NCBI RefSeq assembly: GCF_003073045.1
Contig: NC_037603.1
Span: forward strand, 11,438,192 to 11,502,191
Length of the DNA: 64,000 nt
Source: Pomacea canaliculata
Taxonomy: Eukaryota; Mollusca; Gastropoda; Architaenioglossa; Ampullariidae
Reading direction: 5' to 3'
In this document: piece by piece, positions 1-14,066 of the stretch
How the letters are laid out: each line of letters opens with the position of its first letter
Numbering within the stretch: the first letter of the stretch is position 1
Notes under the pieces: model-generated
Told to the model about the DNA's origin: nothing
What the model saw: only the letters and a program-made list of their open reading frames with translations
Databases searched by the model: none
Program-made: the position numbers and the translations under genes

Positions 1-360
1 GGCCTCCCCTTCCCCGATGGAGGCTGTGGTCGGGTGGTCGTAAAGGGTTGAATCGTTAGAGCTTTTTTTTTAAAATCTCCACTTGCGTATATCTGTCCAC
101 AAGTGGCTTAGTTTTAAAATATCTTTGTACAGTCATTTCCCTCTCCTCAACGTTGATATAAATTCAATTCCATGTTTTTAAATGCAGAAGTCTTACATTT
201 TGGTAGGAAAAATGTTACAAAATAACAGAATAAATAAATAAAAGGAGACTTTTCCATATCCTACCTCTTTCCTTCTTTCTCCCTTTCTGCCAAGAACATC
301 ATGCTTATATAACTCATGTCACTACATCCTCTAGTTATCTCCCTTTCTTGACAATGTCCA

Positions 361-2598
361 GGGGAAGAAACAAGCAACAGGTGGCAGCAGCAGTCCGGCT
401 GTTGTTGCCAACGAGAGCATGAACGGAGGGACTAGCAACAACAGACAGAACGGCCGGAAGGGCGGATCGTGCATGCGCTGCAGCTCGCCCCAGGCAAAGG
501 TCACACGCCTCCTGTTCGCCGTGTCCTTCACCTTTCTCCTCCTCAGCCTGCCCAGCCATCTTGTGCGGCTTCGTATCGCCATGCTGGCAATGGCCAACGA
601 AAACTTCCAGACTCCCACTGTAGAGGAGTTGATCCAGGTGAGGTTAACGGGTCATCTTTCACATCAGTGTCATCAGTGTCATAGAAGATGTTATCTAAGC
701 TGTTGAAACCCTACTTAAAACCAGTTAAGTAAGAAACCAGAAAGAAGGAAAGAAAGAAAGAAAGAAAGAAAAAGAAAGAAAGAAAGAAAGAAAGAAAGAA
801 GGTCAGGGGAATTGCCATAATATGAAGTCCGTCTAATACAATTTACAACGAGAAAAAAGCACATTTAGCCGCTAGCCTCATAATCACAAAGAGGATGTAA
901 TAAAGCCAACAATAGAATAGTTTTATACACAAATTCAAAAGAAACAATGAAAAACGTTCTTTCATACGCGTGAAGATAAGAATGAAAAATATTTGAAACG
1001 GAAATACACCTGATGATTGCAGACCTACAGAAGCTATTGAAATCTTAATTTTAGAATTTCTGTATTAAAAAGGTAACCAGCTTCAGAAATAGAAATGGTT
1101 TGTATAAATGAGGGAACAATTGAGCTGCCACTCAGAGGATGATGGACAGGGTGCAGACAGGGTGCAGACAGGGTGCGGGTATTATCGGACACAGAATCAA
1201 TAGAGAGAAGATCTTTCATCGCGATGATCAATGCTCGGCAGACTCCACCTGGGCTGCAACTCTTCCTGCAATTTCTTCTTACACGAGAGTTGTCCCAGCA
1301 GGCGATTTTAACGAGGTCTTTAATGGACTGCACTATCCAGGATGTGTTCAGCAAAATTAATTAGTATTGGTTAAATGGAAGCTCAATAGACCGTTACACT
1401 TATCTGCTGGTTAAAGAATTATTAGAATTTAAGAATTACTAGCAATATCAGACATTGCACTTTTTCTGCTTAAAATGATTGCGTGGGATGAGCTGGGCCC
1501 CATGGACCCAGAAATACTAACAGGTTTACCAGTCTATACGGGTAAAAGGTTCTTTATTTATTAAGTTAGCAAAGCTTGTGTTAGTGCCAAAGTCTTAGTT
1601 GGTGCAACATTTGTTTCTAATGATTTGATACAAGGAGGCACAAGATATTATCTCCCCAAAAATCTGGGCGAATACCAGCTTCCATTCTCCAGATAAACGT
1701 CCATGAACATCACGATGAACAAAAGAAGTCAGCATTGCAGATTATAGACTTATTTTCACCAACAAATCGCACAAAGGAACCATGATGGCAGGAGACAGAA
1801 AAAGCACTCAGTCGATAAGAAAAAAAAAAAGGCGGAGAATAGAAACAAGCAAATAGTTCAGCACAATGAATGAAGAAGTGTGTGTCATAAAGGTGAAGGT
1901 AGAAAGTCATAAATAGAAAACACAAGCCCATCAAGCCGGTAAGGCCAAGGGGAATAACTCTATAAATTTCCGCTGAGAGATGCCCGTATGTCGTAAGTGG
2001 GAGACCTAGGGCCATACGCTAATTAGGCCTATCTGTATACAAATGCTTTCACTTCTTTGTGCGGATGGAGATGTTTATCTCGAGAGTGAAAGAAGAATGT
2101 GTAATCAATAAAATTCTGAGTTAATAGTCTAAGTAACGAGAAAGAGAGGAAGGAAAGACGGGTATAACGATGAAAAAAAGTTCTGTTGTGTCGCAAACAC
2201 AGTTTTCTACCGAGTCGATACACTTCTTGGACAAATCTGACAAATTAGAATTTTCCAAGGACATTTTTCTTCCAGGTGTGTTTAAACTACAATTGTACAA
2301 TTCCCGTATGAGCTAAAAATAGCCTGCTGCTTCCAAAATGAAAACCTGACAGTATCATTTTACCTTGCAGGTGGTGTTTCAAATTCTTTACTACCTGAGC
2401 TTCGCCGTTAATCTCATTGTCTACCTGTCCTTCGGCGAGAGCTTCCGAAGTGTCTTCATCGACACCTACATCTCCCGTTTCCTCAAAAAGCGATCAGCCC
2501 GGAGGAGGAGTGAGATTTCACACACCACGTACACTGCCGTCAAGATTGAGCAGCAGGACTATCCCCCGAGGGAGGAGGAGACATCCCTTGTCACGTGA
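361..2598 (+). CDS. G-protein-coupled receptor, rhodopsin family, 3' part (two exons)
   Basis: Exons 361..637 and 2371..2598; the 5' exons lie outside the window. Exon one follows an acceptor (CCAG at 357-360) and ends at CAG|GTGAGG in phase 0. It encodes a polar third intracellular loop rich in G, S and N, then TM6 (VTRLLFAVSFTFLLLSLPSH) and the third outer loop. Exon two follows TTACCTTGCAG, also in phase 0. It encodes TM7 (ILYYLSFAVNLIVYLSF), with NLIVY in place of the usual NPxxY, then helix 8 (FGESFRSVF) and a basic-then-acidic tail that ends at TGA 2596-2598. TM6 lacks the common CWxP and has SLPSH. The protein would be a plasma-membrane receptor signalling through G proteins. The pattern suggests a peptide-receptor-like class A family such as the FMRFamide-receptor-like proteins, but the ligand cannot be told from this part. 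Both exons read cleanly without frame breaks. Confidence 0.85.
638..2370 (+). other. Intron between receptor exons for TM6 and TM7
   Basis: Bounded by a GTGAGG donor and a TTGCAG acceptor, phase 0 on both sides. It is AT-rich, carries a GAAA repeat near its 5' end and three copies of an 11-bp GGTGCAGACAG unit near 1148-1176. No coding segment is evident inside. Confidence 0.75.
740..801 (+). repeat. (GAAA)n microsatellite
   Basis: Purine tetranucleotide run with a few interruptions, inside the receptor intron. Confidence 0.9.
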
Positions 2599-2865
2599 TT
2601 CTGTAACCATGGTAGACAGGAGCTAAAAGAAGTCTTTCCTAACACGTAAAACGGAGTACTAAGCTGGACATTTCATCGGTCTGATCGTCTTAATTCTGTT
2701 ACCACGGTAACGATATGATAATGAAAAAGAAAAAATTGAAGCATCTGAAAGGAAAGAATTTTTTTTTCAATCAGTGTAAGGGTAAATTATAAAATAAGAC
2801 TACTACCATCCCTAACTAAAGCTATCAAAAGATACAACTACAGCTTACATGCAGCTATAATTTTA

Positions 2866-2871
2866 AATAAA
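2866..2871 (+). other. Possible polyadenylation signal of the receptor gene
   Basis: AATAAA about 270 bases after the receptor stop, within an A-rich tract that has further AATAAA-like words up to about 2910. It is plausible only by position. Confidence 0.35.
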
Positions 2872-3026
2872 AATATTAATAAAAGTTAAGAAAAAATAAA
2901 CAAAATAAATCAATTAAAAATATTTTTGGTTCTTGAAAACCGACAGGAAATATATGACACGGTCTAAATAAAGACGAAGTTAATAGAATGTAATAATGTT
3001 TTCTCACAAATTACAAGGATTCAAAC

Positions 3027-3140
3027 AACTGCCTGTCCTAATAGAAAACTGGAAGTTGTCAAAATTGAAACAACTGCCTGTCACAAGAGAAAATCTGACA
3101 TTCAGGATTGAAAAATTGCCTGTGCGATAGAAATTGTGAC
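3027..3140 (+). repeat. Degenerate tandem repeat, about 42-45-bp unit, three copies
   Basis: The core AACTGCCTGTC recurs at 3027 and 3072, and as AATTGCCTGTG at 3114, each followed by a similar A-rich AGAAA segment. Confidence 0.6.
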
Positions 3141-4139
3141 AGACTTTGGCTCACGGGAGCTGTGAGGTTTTGGATGTCGGAAGGTGAGGTCCTGGAATCA
3201 ATAGTTGACCGCAGCTGACATTTGCTGTGAATGTTCTTTGCTTAATGATCCAGCAGTAACAAACTTGTTGTTCACATCTTGGCACTTCTTTTTTCTGTTT
3301 TCTGCCGACATATTTTGCGGACAACATGAGATGCTGATGGAAGAATTTTTTTTATATCTCATCACATTTTCTCGACTGCCGGTCTTAAACGCAGGAGCCT
3401 AGGAGTATCAAGAAGTTTCAGATAATTAATGAAGGCTTGACAACGAAAACATTCTTCAAAGCCTCGTCGTCTTGAGAGACAGGATCTTGTGTTTGAAGAA
3501 ATGGTGTGTCTCCTCACCCAATGTCGGTACTTTCACTAACTAGACATCCATCTCAAATAATGAGAGAAAAAAAATACATTAGTCAGTGGATCTTCGTCAA
3601 AAATTGTGAACTGGAAAAAAAACTGTGAGGTCAGGTAATCAATGACTTGCAAGCTACCATCAGATAAAAGGATCTGAAAAAAAATATTCCGTGCTATTAA
3701 TGGAACACAGGAGTATTTTTGTCTCCACATTCTGAGCTCGGATCACAACAGAAAGACGACGAGATGTCTGCTGCTATGGTATAATCTCCAGGATCTTTTT
3801 TCCAATTCCAGTGGATGAAGGAGAAAGCTGTTGACACGCAAACTGCGAATTGGTTAAGAACTTGCCAGATCCTCAGGCAAAACGCTTTCCATGTGCATGT
3901 TGGATGTCATTAATCTTCACCAGGACAACACCAGACCCTCAATAAATCATGGTTACTTCTATTGAATTTCATTGCACGTGCATGATTAAATGTTTAATCA
4001 TAATAATCAGAGTTATAATCAGCCAATGAGTATTAATTGAATGTATTGATTCTTTGGGACAACGGCGCATGTAATCGATTCTCTTCGTGTTTATATCGAT
4101 AATACACGTGGTTTGATTGGTTCTTTGCCTTTTTCACGT

Positions 4140-4220
4140 CCATCAAAAGCTGGCATGGAAGCTAAGAGCCTGGTTGTTAGTCTAGAGGTTCGACCCACAC
4201 TTGGCATCCAGGGTGTGAAG
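4140..4220 (+). repeat. tRNA-like SINE remnant (B-box-like)
   Basis: Contains GGTTCGACCC near 4188, close to the Pol III B-box consensus, in a GC-richer patch. No good A box is visible, so it is a weak call. Confidence 0.25.
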
Positions 4221-7200
4221 GAGATAAGAGGAGCAGCTCCGGTGTGGCTGCTCCAGGACGCAATCATGGATGGAGTATAGATTTTCACTGCCCTCCATCG
4301 CCACACACCAACTCAGAAACACCATTAAACTGTACGACCATGCTTGTTATCTCCAGGCATGCCTGTCATCAACACCAGACTGTGGTGGAGGCTGTTATCA
4401 TCAGCTGGCCGGGGATACGTGTTGTCCCTCAGTTGTTATCCAGGCTGCCATGGAAACGATAAGGTTCTTGGCGCTGACAGAAATTCTGGTTTTGTCGGGG
4501 TCACTGGGTTAATCTGTTTATCGCGTGGACTTCTAGATGTTTCGTCAAGACATTTACATCAGTGTCAAGACGGCCGTTAACATCTACATCAACAAACTGT
4601 ACTCGAGACATTCAGGTTTCTGTTCTAATAACATTGATCTTTGTGAGCACATTTTTGATTGTTTAATTAATTTTGTTGAGGTGTGCTAATCTGTATTGGA
4701 AAAATATAAGCTGTGTATTGCGTTCATGTTGATCACGATGTGTTCACTGTATCCCGTGTTATCTGAAAAAAAAACTATCAACGGGATTGTTTCTAAACCA
4801 CATCTTCTTACTTTCCAACTCCATTTTTACCTTGGAATCTTTGTTATTTTACAACACACACAGATATATATATACACACACAAGCACACGCATCCACCCA
4901 CACACATACATGTAATGCTTTATTCAGATTTATAAAATTTATATTGTCCGCATCTATTGTCATTAAGACATGTTGTTTTTTTTTTGTAAATGTGTTTTTA
5001 TCAATCAAATATTTTTTTCAAATTGCTTGCCCCTTGCACGAAGTTTGTTGTGTTTCTAGACAAACAAATCTTTGGCAAACTGCATATTTAGGTTTTTCAA
5101 GATTGCTGTGATATGGCAAATAAATTACAAATACATTTCTGAACAAACCTGAACAATAGGCTAGTCAATGAAGTATTTTAATGGTTTCTGCCAACTTTCA
5201 TTGGTAGACTGTCACAGTAGGAGACACAAAGCACATTCGGATGAATGGTCAGACACTAGCTTTGTAAGGATAGTAATTTAACCCTGTGAACAGATGAAAA
5301 GCACAATAACTTGCAACAAAGTGTTCACAGTTTTGTTCTCAGAGGCACTGATTGAATTCGTCAGGATTTTCATATGCGAAGCCCAGACAACTGAAACCAC
5401 AAAGATACTAGCATCTTTAATTACTTCAAACAACTCTTTTTAGGATGTGTTCGTGCATCAGCGACTTCCCTCTTCTTCAAAAGGAGAGACATCCAATAAC
5501 GATTATTAAAATTCGTTGAATTGAAAACGGGAAAGAATCACAGAGTGTATTCGATTTAATTTCATTGTGTTTCCCACAACCCACTTCCCGCTTTTTCACT
5601 GCCATTACAAGCTAAAAAAAAAAAGCCAACAACAAAAAAATAAGGAGCAATTTCCTGCCTGGTCACTTTGTAGGGCTAACTCACAGAGCTAAGCGTGTAT
5701 TTAAAATTCATTTGCTCCTGTGTCTTCTAATTTCCTGGAGGAATCCACGAGTTTGCTAATTAAACCCAGGGGAAATCATTAATAACATTGTAAGAAAAGA
5801 GCAGAGACTTTAACGAGTTATCACGCCTGCCACGCTTCCTGTACATCCTCTCTTCCCTCCATCTAAGGGGCATTCATCAGTGTCTGCCTTAGTTATCGTT
5901 CTTCCTGAATCTTTTGTGTTGCTTTCAGTGGTCGCAAGACTTCCTTTCTCAATCAATCATATTGAGAAAACTGGACTCATTGTGTATCGAGTTTTCAAAA
6001 ACTATTTGTTATTTTTTTTGTTTAAAATCCTGCCGTCTGCCATTGGTTTTTTTTTTCAAAACTCCGAATATTTGAGTAGACAGTGACCATGTGAGTCCAG
6101 GGTTCGTTATGAACTTGTCAGAAAATCATTGTTGATAATAAATAGAAGCATATGTTGACAAATTTGATATGAAACATTTCATAATTAAGGAGTTTGTGTT
6201 AAGAAGCGAAAATGTGATGTCTTGTATGTGAAAAATAATTACTGTAAGAAATTCTCTGTAGCAAGGTGTTGCCCTGACAGTTAATGCCACACTGTCGATG
6301 ACAATAACATGTTTAATTATATTGTCAATGATACTTTGCGATACACAAACCTCCTCTAATTGCTCAAAACAAGATGTTTTTTGTCATTGCTTGTCGTTGA
6401 CCGTCATTACTTTTAATGTTTTATAAATGAGAACCGGGTGCAATTTTTTCTAATGGTTGGGTGAAGCTTAGTGCAAGATGTAAGCTCTCCAGATCCTGGA
6501 GAATACATAACATCCACTTTCATGTTGACAGACATCATCAAGAACACCAACATTGATGTTTCCTTGTCCAGGTGTCACTCGGTGGAAGAGCTGGGATCAC
6601 GTGACATTTGATCTCTCTCTGTGCGCATGTCTGCAGGCTTAAAAAGGATTCTGGATGTAACCAAGATGTTGGGAAATATCATCTATCACTGAGCTTTACC
6701 GAGTAATTTTTTTTAAATCCACAGAAAAAATGCACCCGACTAGTTTCTTTAATATAATACTGTCCCTGAAATATTGCAACCAACATTTTTCCTTGAAAAA
6801 TAATATTGTGAGGATTACTATCTTCAACAATTCTGTGTGTGTGGCGCCCTCTAAAACGTTCACGTGACTTTGCACGTGACTTTCCTTTTATTCTTTTCGT
6901 CTGTACGCCGGTGACCTTTCTGAGAACACTTCAATATTGTTTCTTTGATGACTGATGTTGATGTTTTGTTAGATCACTACATCGCCTTACATTAGAATGC
7001 CATCGTACTATTTTCAATGTTCCGACTTTGTTGTTCTATGGTTGAGAGGTGTCTTGTACCTAACGGTGTCTTGCTAACCGTTGCTTTGAGGCTTCTGCTG
7101 GGCCGCAGTGTATTTCCAATAAACGTTTGACCAGTTGTGGTATTCTGTGGCGACAGTTGCCGGATTTTTCGCCACTCTAGATAACTACCAAATACACAAA

Positions 7201-7711
7201 CTAGGGAAAGTCAACAAGAACCTATGTAACTAGTTTTTATTCCTTCCTATACTCATTAATTTATTTTCTTTGTTAACTCCCCTTCTCCGCACATTATTTC
7301 AACTTTTCCAGCTTAGCTCTTCAAAATCTTAAAATATATTGACCCTTCAACCATTCGACTAAAACATATTTAAACTGACAAACAAGCAGTCGACATATGA
7401 CATATAAATATATAAATTCCCTTTTCATTTTTGTTTTCACGATTTTTGCCGTTAGTTTACTTTAACAACTCGTGGAAAGAATTTAGTTATTTTCAGAGCA
7501 AATAAAAGTAACAAAATTGTAAAAAGGACCTCGAAATGTCTCGGAATTGAAAGTTTTGTTTGTCCACCAGAGTTTAGTGAGAAAAGCACGGCTTCTGATG
7601 CCACAAAATATTTCAATGGGTTGTTCTTTAATCGTGGTCAGATATGGCGCACAACTTGAAAACCAGTATCACCGTGTTCATATTTGTAATGTGCTCTCCA
7701 TTTGTGTCAAA

Positions 7712-7771
7712 TGACACCCTTGTACAATGTACAAATCAAACTGACACCCTTGTTGACAATGTACAAATCAA
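7712..7771 (+). repeat. 30-bp tandem duplication
   Basis: TGACACCCTTG...ACAATGTACAAATCAA occurs twice with a 30-bp period; the second copy has a small insertion. Confidence 0.7.
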
Positions 7772-8439
7772 CTTTGACCCGCTGTTGACTTTTGTAGTGG
7801 GTTCTACTTGATGTTTGTATTTACCTATCATTCTGGCCAATCATTCGGACCTTGTCGGTCCCTTGTGTTGGGAGCCTTTCCTCTTGAGTTGTGACTTGTC
7901 ATAAATATCTAAACTGTTTTCTTGTTTTTTTCCCTGAGATAATATTTACACTAACTGGTCGTTTCATCCATACTTGTGTGTGTTGTGCTTTGCTTGTGTA
8001 GATTACAATTAAGTATTTCATCCACTTCTCGGAGAAATGTTTCGATCTGCTGTGTAAATTGTTGGGGAAATAAATAGACATGAGAAAAAATAAATAAAAA
8101 TAACAAGACTAATGTATTGTTATTACAACTACAGAAGACGAATGTATGGACTGGATGGTAGCTTTAATAGTTGATACAAAAACATTTAATCTAATTCTGA
8201 AAAAAAAACCACTAAATATTCCTTTGCATGAACATTTTATCTATACATCTTCCTATGATCACAAATCGAGTTGATTTAATGGAATGGAAGAGTGGGGAGC
8301 AGTCGAAGCCTGGGAGAATTTTTCTGCAAATGTAACACCAGCTACACCTATAGGGTTGTAATGAATACACCAGGGGCAGGGCAGGGCAGCAGTAAAGTCC
8401 TACTCTACACTTTCCCTTCAAGTGATTATTGCAAAATGC

Positions 8440-8560
8440 AAACAAAAAAACGAAGCACGCATGGCTTGGCAAAGGGCGGGGCAACAAATGTACACAGCGA
8501 AAATCGAACCCGACCAGCAGGACTTTCCAAACCCTGGGCGTGACATTAACGGGTTAATGG
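8440..8560 (-). repeat. tRNA-like SINE remnant
   Basis: On the minus strand CTGGTCGGGTTCGATTTTCG holds a near-perfect Pol III B box (GGTTCGATTTT). It resembles the 3' half of a tRNA head. The A-box half is not recognisable. Confidence 0.35.
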
Positions 8561-10878
8561 ACCGTTTGAAGTGAGGACATGGAAACTATTTATACGACCA
8601 CTGTACATCTTGTTTTGTCATCGACATGGCCAAGGGTGGAAAAGCAGGCTTGGATTGCACCATCTGTGTTGAATGATTGAAGCGATGGCTGTTCTCTGCA
8701 AACATTTCTCGTCAGCAACACAAAATTACTCCCGGCATTGTGAAAGTGCAGTGGTGCACAGACATAACTAGACAAAAATTAATCCAGGGTTTTACAACAA
8801 CTGATTGAAGGTAACTGTAATGACAATAAAAGGACCGAGAAAATCTTCACATTGTTTTATATTTTAAAGGCTAAAGTCTGGACACTGGGGATTCGACACA
8901 TAATTCTGAACAATAATACATTTAAGTAGTCAGAGCTGGATGACAAACAATCCATTCTGGGTCTACTGTGTTTATAAAGACAACAAACGAAAGGTCATGT
9001 GGATGAAGTAAGACGATATTGACCTCAGCTGTCAGGTTCACGGCTCTCTAAAACAAGAAAATATTTAAAACTTTCAAATGTAATCGTAACCTCTCTTTCC
9101 CATGAAGACTGCAGAGAATTTAAATGTCAAATGTAATTGAAATCTCTCTTTTCTCTAAATAAAAAGAGACGATTTGAAATGTCAAACATAACTAGAGGGA
9201 AGAACCGTTACAATATTTAACAATAACAACAGCTTGTAAAAAGCAATATCCTAGTTAACAGACAAGCTGGTGGTGCTGTACACATCCAGGTAATTAATGA
9301 CAGTCACAGTCGATGAAGCAAAATGAAGAAAAACAATTAAGTAATGAATCATTAGTAAAAGGGGATCCTAAAACATAGGAGACATAGTTTGGAAGCCAAG
9401 AGCTAGTAGGATTAGAAAAGTGTTGATAGGTCAACAGCAGAAAACAATCAGTTTAATCAGGAATCCCTTCTGTGAAAACATGACTGAAGCGAATGAAGGT
9501 TCATTGGAGAATGATAAATCAAATACCTCTGCCAGAAAAAATAAACAAGTAGAGAAAAGCCGAATACTGACATGATCAGTTGTGATTTCCAAATCGTAAC
9601 TCATTTAAATAAGTTTGAAAATAGGTAACTAACAATATGGGTGTTTATTAGTTTGGTGCAACTCATTTCGATTTTCATTGCAATTTGCAGAACTTTTATT
9701 GCATGGATGCAATAAACGTAGATTTTATCCAAACTACTAGAATTCAACAAACACGAAAATACACTGCGATTGAGAAACTCAGAGTTAATATGTTATAGAA
9801 AATGTGCGACGGTCACGAAGAAAAAATAAAAGAAAAAAGTATGACGGTCAATACTTTAAAAAAAGATCAATCCAGTAGATGACATCCTTCAAGCATGCTC
9901 CCGCCCAAGAGCATGGAATTATTCCTGGTCCTCAGCAGCACAAACCGGAAGTTAACTTGATTTTATTACAAAGAAATCTTCTATCGTCTCCATTTTCATC
10001 CTCCTTCACGATATGCGTCCTCTGTCTGGAGACGATCCAAAAATAACAAACCCTTTTATTAACATTTGATATGTCATCATTGAATTCAGTGTTAGTTTCA
10101 TTTTCTCATTCAGTTAAAAGATGCATTAGACTTTTATTTGATAATCAATGATTCAAAGTAAAAGCTCATTGTATTTTTTTAAAACACAAATAAAAATATA
10201 TCAACGATTATTTCAAACCACTTTTTAATCCAGTTTAACCGTAACAGGACATAGTTTTTATTTTTCATCTTCATCATCATCATCATTATCAACACAAGTA
10301 ATTTACATGAAGCAAAGCCCTCTCTGGAGACTTATGCCAATGTGTTCTGAAGATGAAAAGATGCTTTGACCCTTCTTACAGTTGATATCAACCAAAGGAT
10401 GTTGACTATGTGACACGCGGAGTCGATGGTGCGATGAACACCAAACGCCCCCAACTTCCTGCCATTTCTTTCCACAGTAGTTACCGCCCCTGTCCGCTCA
10501 TCTAGAAGCGGCGACGTGATTGTGAACTCACCTCATCACATCGGACATTTCCCTTTAGTTTCATCGGACTATTTAAGACACCGACAGTGTTGCGGACAGT
10601 CGCCACCGAGCACGCACAGACTCTTAATGTCTCGGCCCCTATTCACTCCCGACAGGTTGAGTACCCACCATTTCTCTCCCTTAGCAATTTACTTTCATTT
10701 GCCCCTTTCCTTCCGTCAGAGGTCCTCTCTTGCATTTTCTTTTCTTAACTCTTCCGAGTTATGTCTGAGAATTCCTTCCTTTCGTTGCCAATCGTATTTT
10801 CTCCCAGTGAGGCTCGTTGAAGGGTTAGTCAAGCACATTGTTCAGGATGGAGCATGTGTTGATGTTATTGACTACTTT

Positions 10879-10964
10879 AGTTAGTCAACAAGTTAGTCAA
10901 CAAGTTAGTCAACAAGTTAGTCAACAAGTTAGTCAACAAGTTAGTCAACAAGTTAGTCAACAAG
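10879..10964 (+). repeat. 12-bp tandem repeat, about seven copies
   Basis: Near-perfect repetition of AGTTAGTCAACA. The unit length is a multiple of three, so it reads as an artificial LLTN repeat on the minus strand. Confidence 0.95.
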
Positions 10965-11871
10965 TCATGTGTGCAGACATGCCAGGATTTCTCGTGTTCT
11001 TTAGTGCATGAGAAGACTACTTTGGCAACTTGTGTGCACGCGAGGACCTGTTGTACACGGAGCTGCACGGCGCAGGTTGTAGGCGATTCCATGGCAACCA
11101 AGGTCTAAAAAAGACAGCAGCTTTTGACATAGCCAAACACACAAGAAAGGAACAAGTATGAGACAAGTCAAACCCACATTAGAACTGCATCATGTCTTGT
11201 AAGAAATAATCACACATATCTCTTGAAAATTTAGTTTTTCAAAATTGAGTTTTATTGTAGGATATATTTAGGATATTTATATATTCTTCTGTGTGTTTTG
11301 TTTTCCTCCGTCTTTTGTGTTCTTTGCTTTCGTCTTCTGTTTTGTTTACTGGCTTTTCTCCACAATGTAGGGATGTTATTCACTCAGATATTGAGACGCG
11401 CATTGTCTACCGAGCTCAACCTGATCATCTAAAAACAGTTTGTACTGTGATATATGTAAGAATATTTTCTTTAAAGCTCCAGCCAAATTCAGAAAGCATT
11501 GTACATAATAAAATGGATATTTTTTCTTACAATCTATAAATTTCTATTGATTTCTATTTTCAGCTGTCTTAGCGTGGCTTGGAGCGGATAGATGGTTAGA
11601 TATTTAAGGCGACGACCCTAATCCACTTGACCCTACTGGGGAGTAGGTACCTGATTCTATCAAAGCTTCAGATAGGTAAGACTGTGAAAGTAAGGAGATT
11701 GGCAGTGTCCTCAAATTTGGAGACCCCCGAAATAAGTAGCACCTCCCTCCTCTAATACCTGAGGTCAGCTAACGTCCTTCACCTTTCACCTTAGCATAGC
11801 TAGAGACATCTGTGTCAAGTCTCAGCCAAACGAAACTCAGACGCATTGCGACACTCATTATTTCTATAAAA

Positions 11872-11945
11872 CATTCGCTCACAAAACAGTTATTGTAATT
11901 TGTCATTCGTTCATAAAACAGTCACTGTCATCTGTCATTCACTCA
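11872..11945 (+). repeat. 32-bp tandem repeat, about 2.3 copies
   Basis: CATTCGCTCA..AAACAGT..CTGT units begin at 11872, 11904 and 11936, diverged by a few bases. Confidence 0.75.
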
Positions 11946-14066
11946 AGAACTAATTTCTTGAAACGATGAAATGTTTATGACCTAAGAACTTGAATCGTTT
12001 GCAAACAAGAGGACAAAACACGCCGGAGTAGGAATTGTTCCGATTCCATCTTCTTTCTTTGTTGGAGGCAAATAGATTAATAATCAATAGCGAACAGGAC
12101 TTGACTACTCACTCCTGCAGCAGCGAGAGTTTGACATTTGCACGAGCCACTGTATGTAAAGAACACAATACTTAGATTGAACGAGGGCGCTAAGAGAAAG
12201 AGAGATGAAGAGAGAGAGAGAAGAGGGTGAGAAACAATTGAATAGAAAAAGAGAAGATATTCGTATCTATGTCATGTAAGTAAACATACAGGCAAGCACA
12301 CAGATGCCATGCAAGCATCCCCAAGTGCATTGCAGGTCTGTGTCAGTAATGTATGTTTATACAGTCTTGAGACCATCGGCATCCCGGAATCATTTCTCTA
12401 AATTAGGAATAAGAGAGGCTGATCCCCAAGACGCCCACTTACCCTCTTGACCCCCTTCTGATCCCCTTCCTGACCCCTTCTGACCTCAAATAGGACAAGA
12501 GAAGAGATGGGCTAATTGTAAGGGGGAGGGGGTTATGGTGTGTATATGTGGCGATAAATGTGTGAATAATACATACATTACATATCAGGTAAAAAAGATA
12601 AAGGTCACACCCTAACCTTTTCAAGTCCTTGGGGAAGGAGGTGTTAGAGACATTATTTTTTTCGCTACCATCTTTACGTGAGGGCTTTCCTATTCCCCAT
12701 ACATATCACATGGAATATACATAATTACACATATATTATAAATATTCCACTCTCTCACTCTCCTTGTCTCTTCCACGCTTCTCATACATATTCACTGTTG
12801 TATCGACACAAAAAATTTAAATTACAAATCATAAATTATTTACAAAATAAAACATAATCAAATGCTTCTATCTTCATTATATTTTGATAAATAAAGAAAA
12901 TGTCTTTCGACCTTTTTACATTTTTACTCCTTTCATATAAAGCGATTCAGCATTCACTCCCCTTTTTTTCATTCCTTCCCTTGTTTTTCTGTACGCAGCT
13001 TCACTAACTGTTGTTTAGAGATCCCGCTCCATTATTCTGTTAGTACGAGGCGGTGACACAAGGAGGGGTTTCCTGTCCTCCTGGTGGACGTAAGATTCAC
13101 GTTAAGTGTCCTTAACGTCACTCTAGACAAACTTGCCTCCCTTTGACGTGACCGGCCGGTGTTTTCTCCCCTCACTCACAGCAGGGATCTCGCTGGTTCT
13201 GAAGCTGCTGGACTCGATTCTCACGAACATTTCATGCCTGCCTTGACTAGTTATTCCCGGTGTTAAATACTTATACATAAACATCCATTTCTCAGACCTG
13301 CTTACATACTTTGTTGTATAAACTTTGTTGTATGTTGACTCTTTCAACGTGTTTGTGCTGGCTGTCAACAGAAGGAGAGACAAATCCGTAATGGTGACAC
13401 GATTTAAGGAAAGAAATAATACTGGCGAATCAGGGAAAACACAAAAAATAATTCAAAAATAATTAAAGAAAACAATTACAGAAAGAAATATAAGAAACAA
13501 AGGAAAAGAACAAAAAAGACAGAAAGAAAAAAAAATGTAAAAGAAAACGAACAAAAGAATTCTAAAGAAAGTAATTGTAAAGTAAAAAGTTAAAGAGAGA
13601 AAGAAAGAAGGAGACAAGGAGAACAGAAAAAACAGAATGACAGAATGAAAGTGTGCGTGGAAGAACTAAACCAAGTCAGATGAATATGTCAGGAATTCAC
13701 GACAGCAATTAAATCCAGAGATTAACTAACTACATCATTATGGAATACGAACCCTGCAGCTACAAATTTCAACGAAACTTCAAACAAAAACAAGTTGAGA
13801 TCATATCACCGGAAGCCAAAAGATGGAAAGAAGGAAGGTTGTGGTCTACATTGCAACTGCCAGTCTGACGATGAACTAACATCCCATCACTAGAGACCTG
13901 CCTTCAGCTGCTGGCTAATTACTGCTTCGTCTCATACCGCAGCCTGCGGGCTCTTCCCCGGTATGACTCATGATCTGTGGTCCTGTGAATGTCGCGTGCT
14001 TCCAATAAGTTAGCATCGCCCACGCGCTGTCTGCGGTGTGTATGTGCGTGTGTGGGTGTGTGTGCG

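Larger units (their letters stand above)
2599..10500. other. Intergenic, AT-rich, no supported gene
   Basis: After the receptor stop codon there is no open frame with credible splice sites or protein-like composition. Degenerate tandem copies lie at 3027-3140 and 7712-7771. tRNA-like B-box motifs lie near 4190 (plus) and 8510 (minus). AATAAA at 2866-2871 is a possible polyadenylation signal for the receptor transcript. Confidence 0.6.

Noticed and set aside
10516..10884. 122-codon plus frame rich in S, F, L and P
   Set aside because: Pyrimidine-rich DNA translated; runs into the 12-bp repeat and shows no splice or domain signal.
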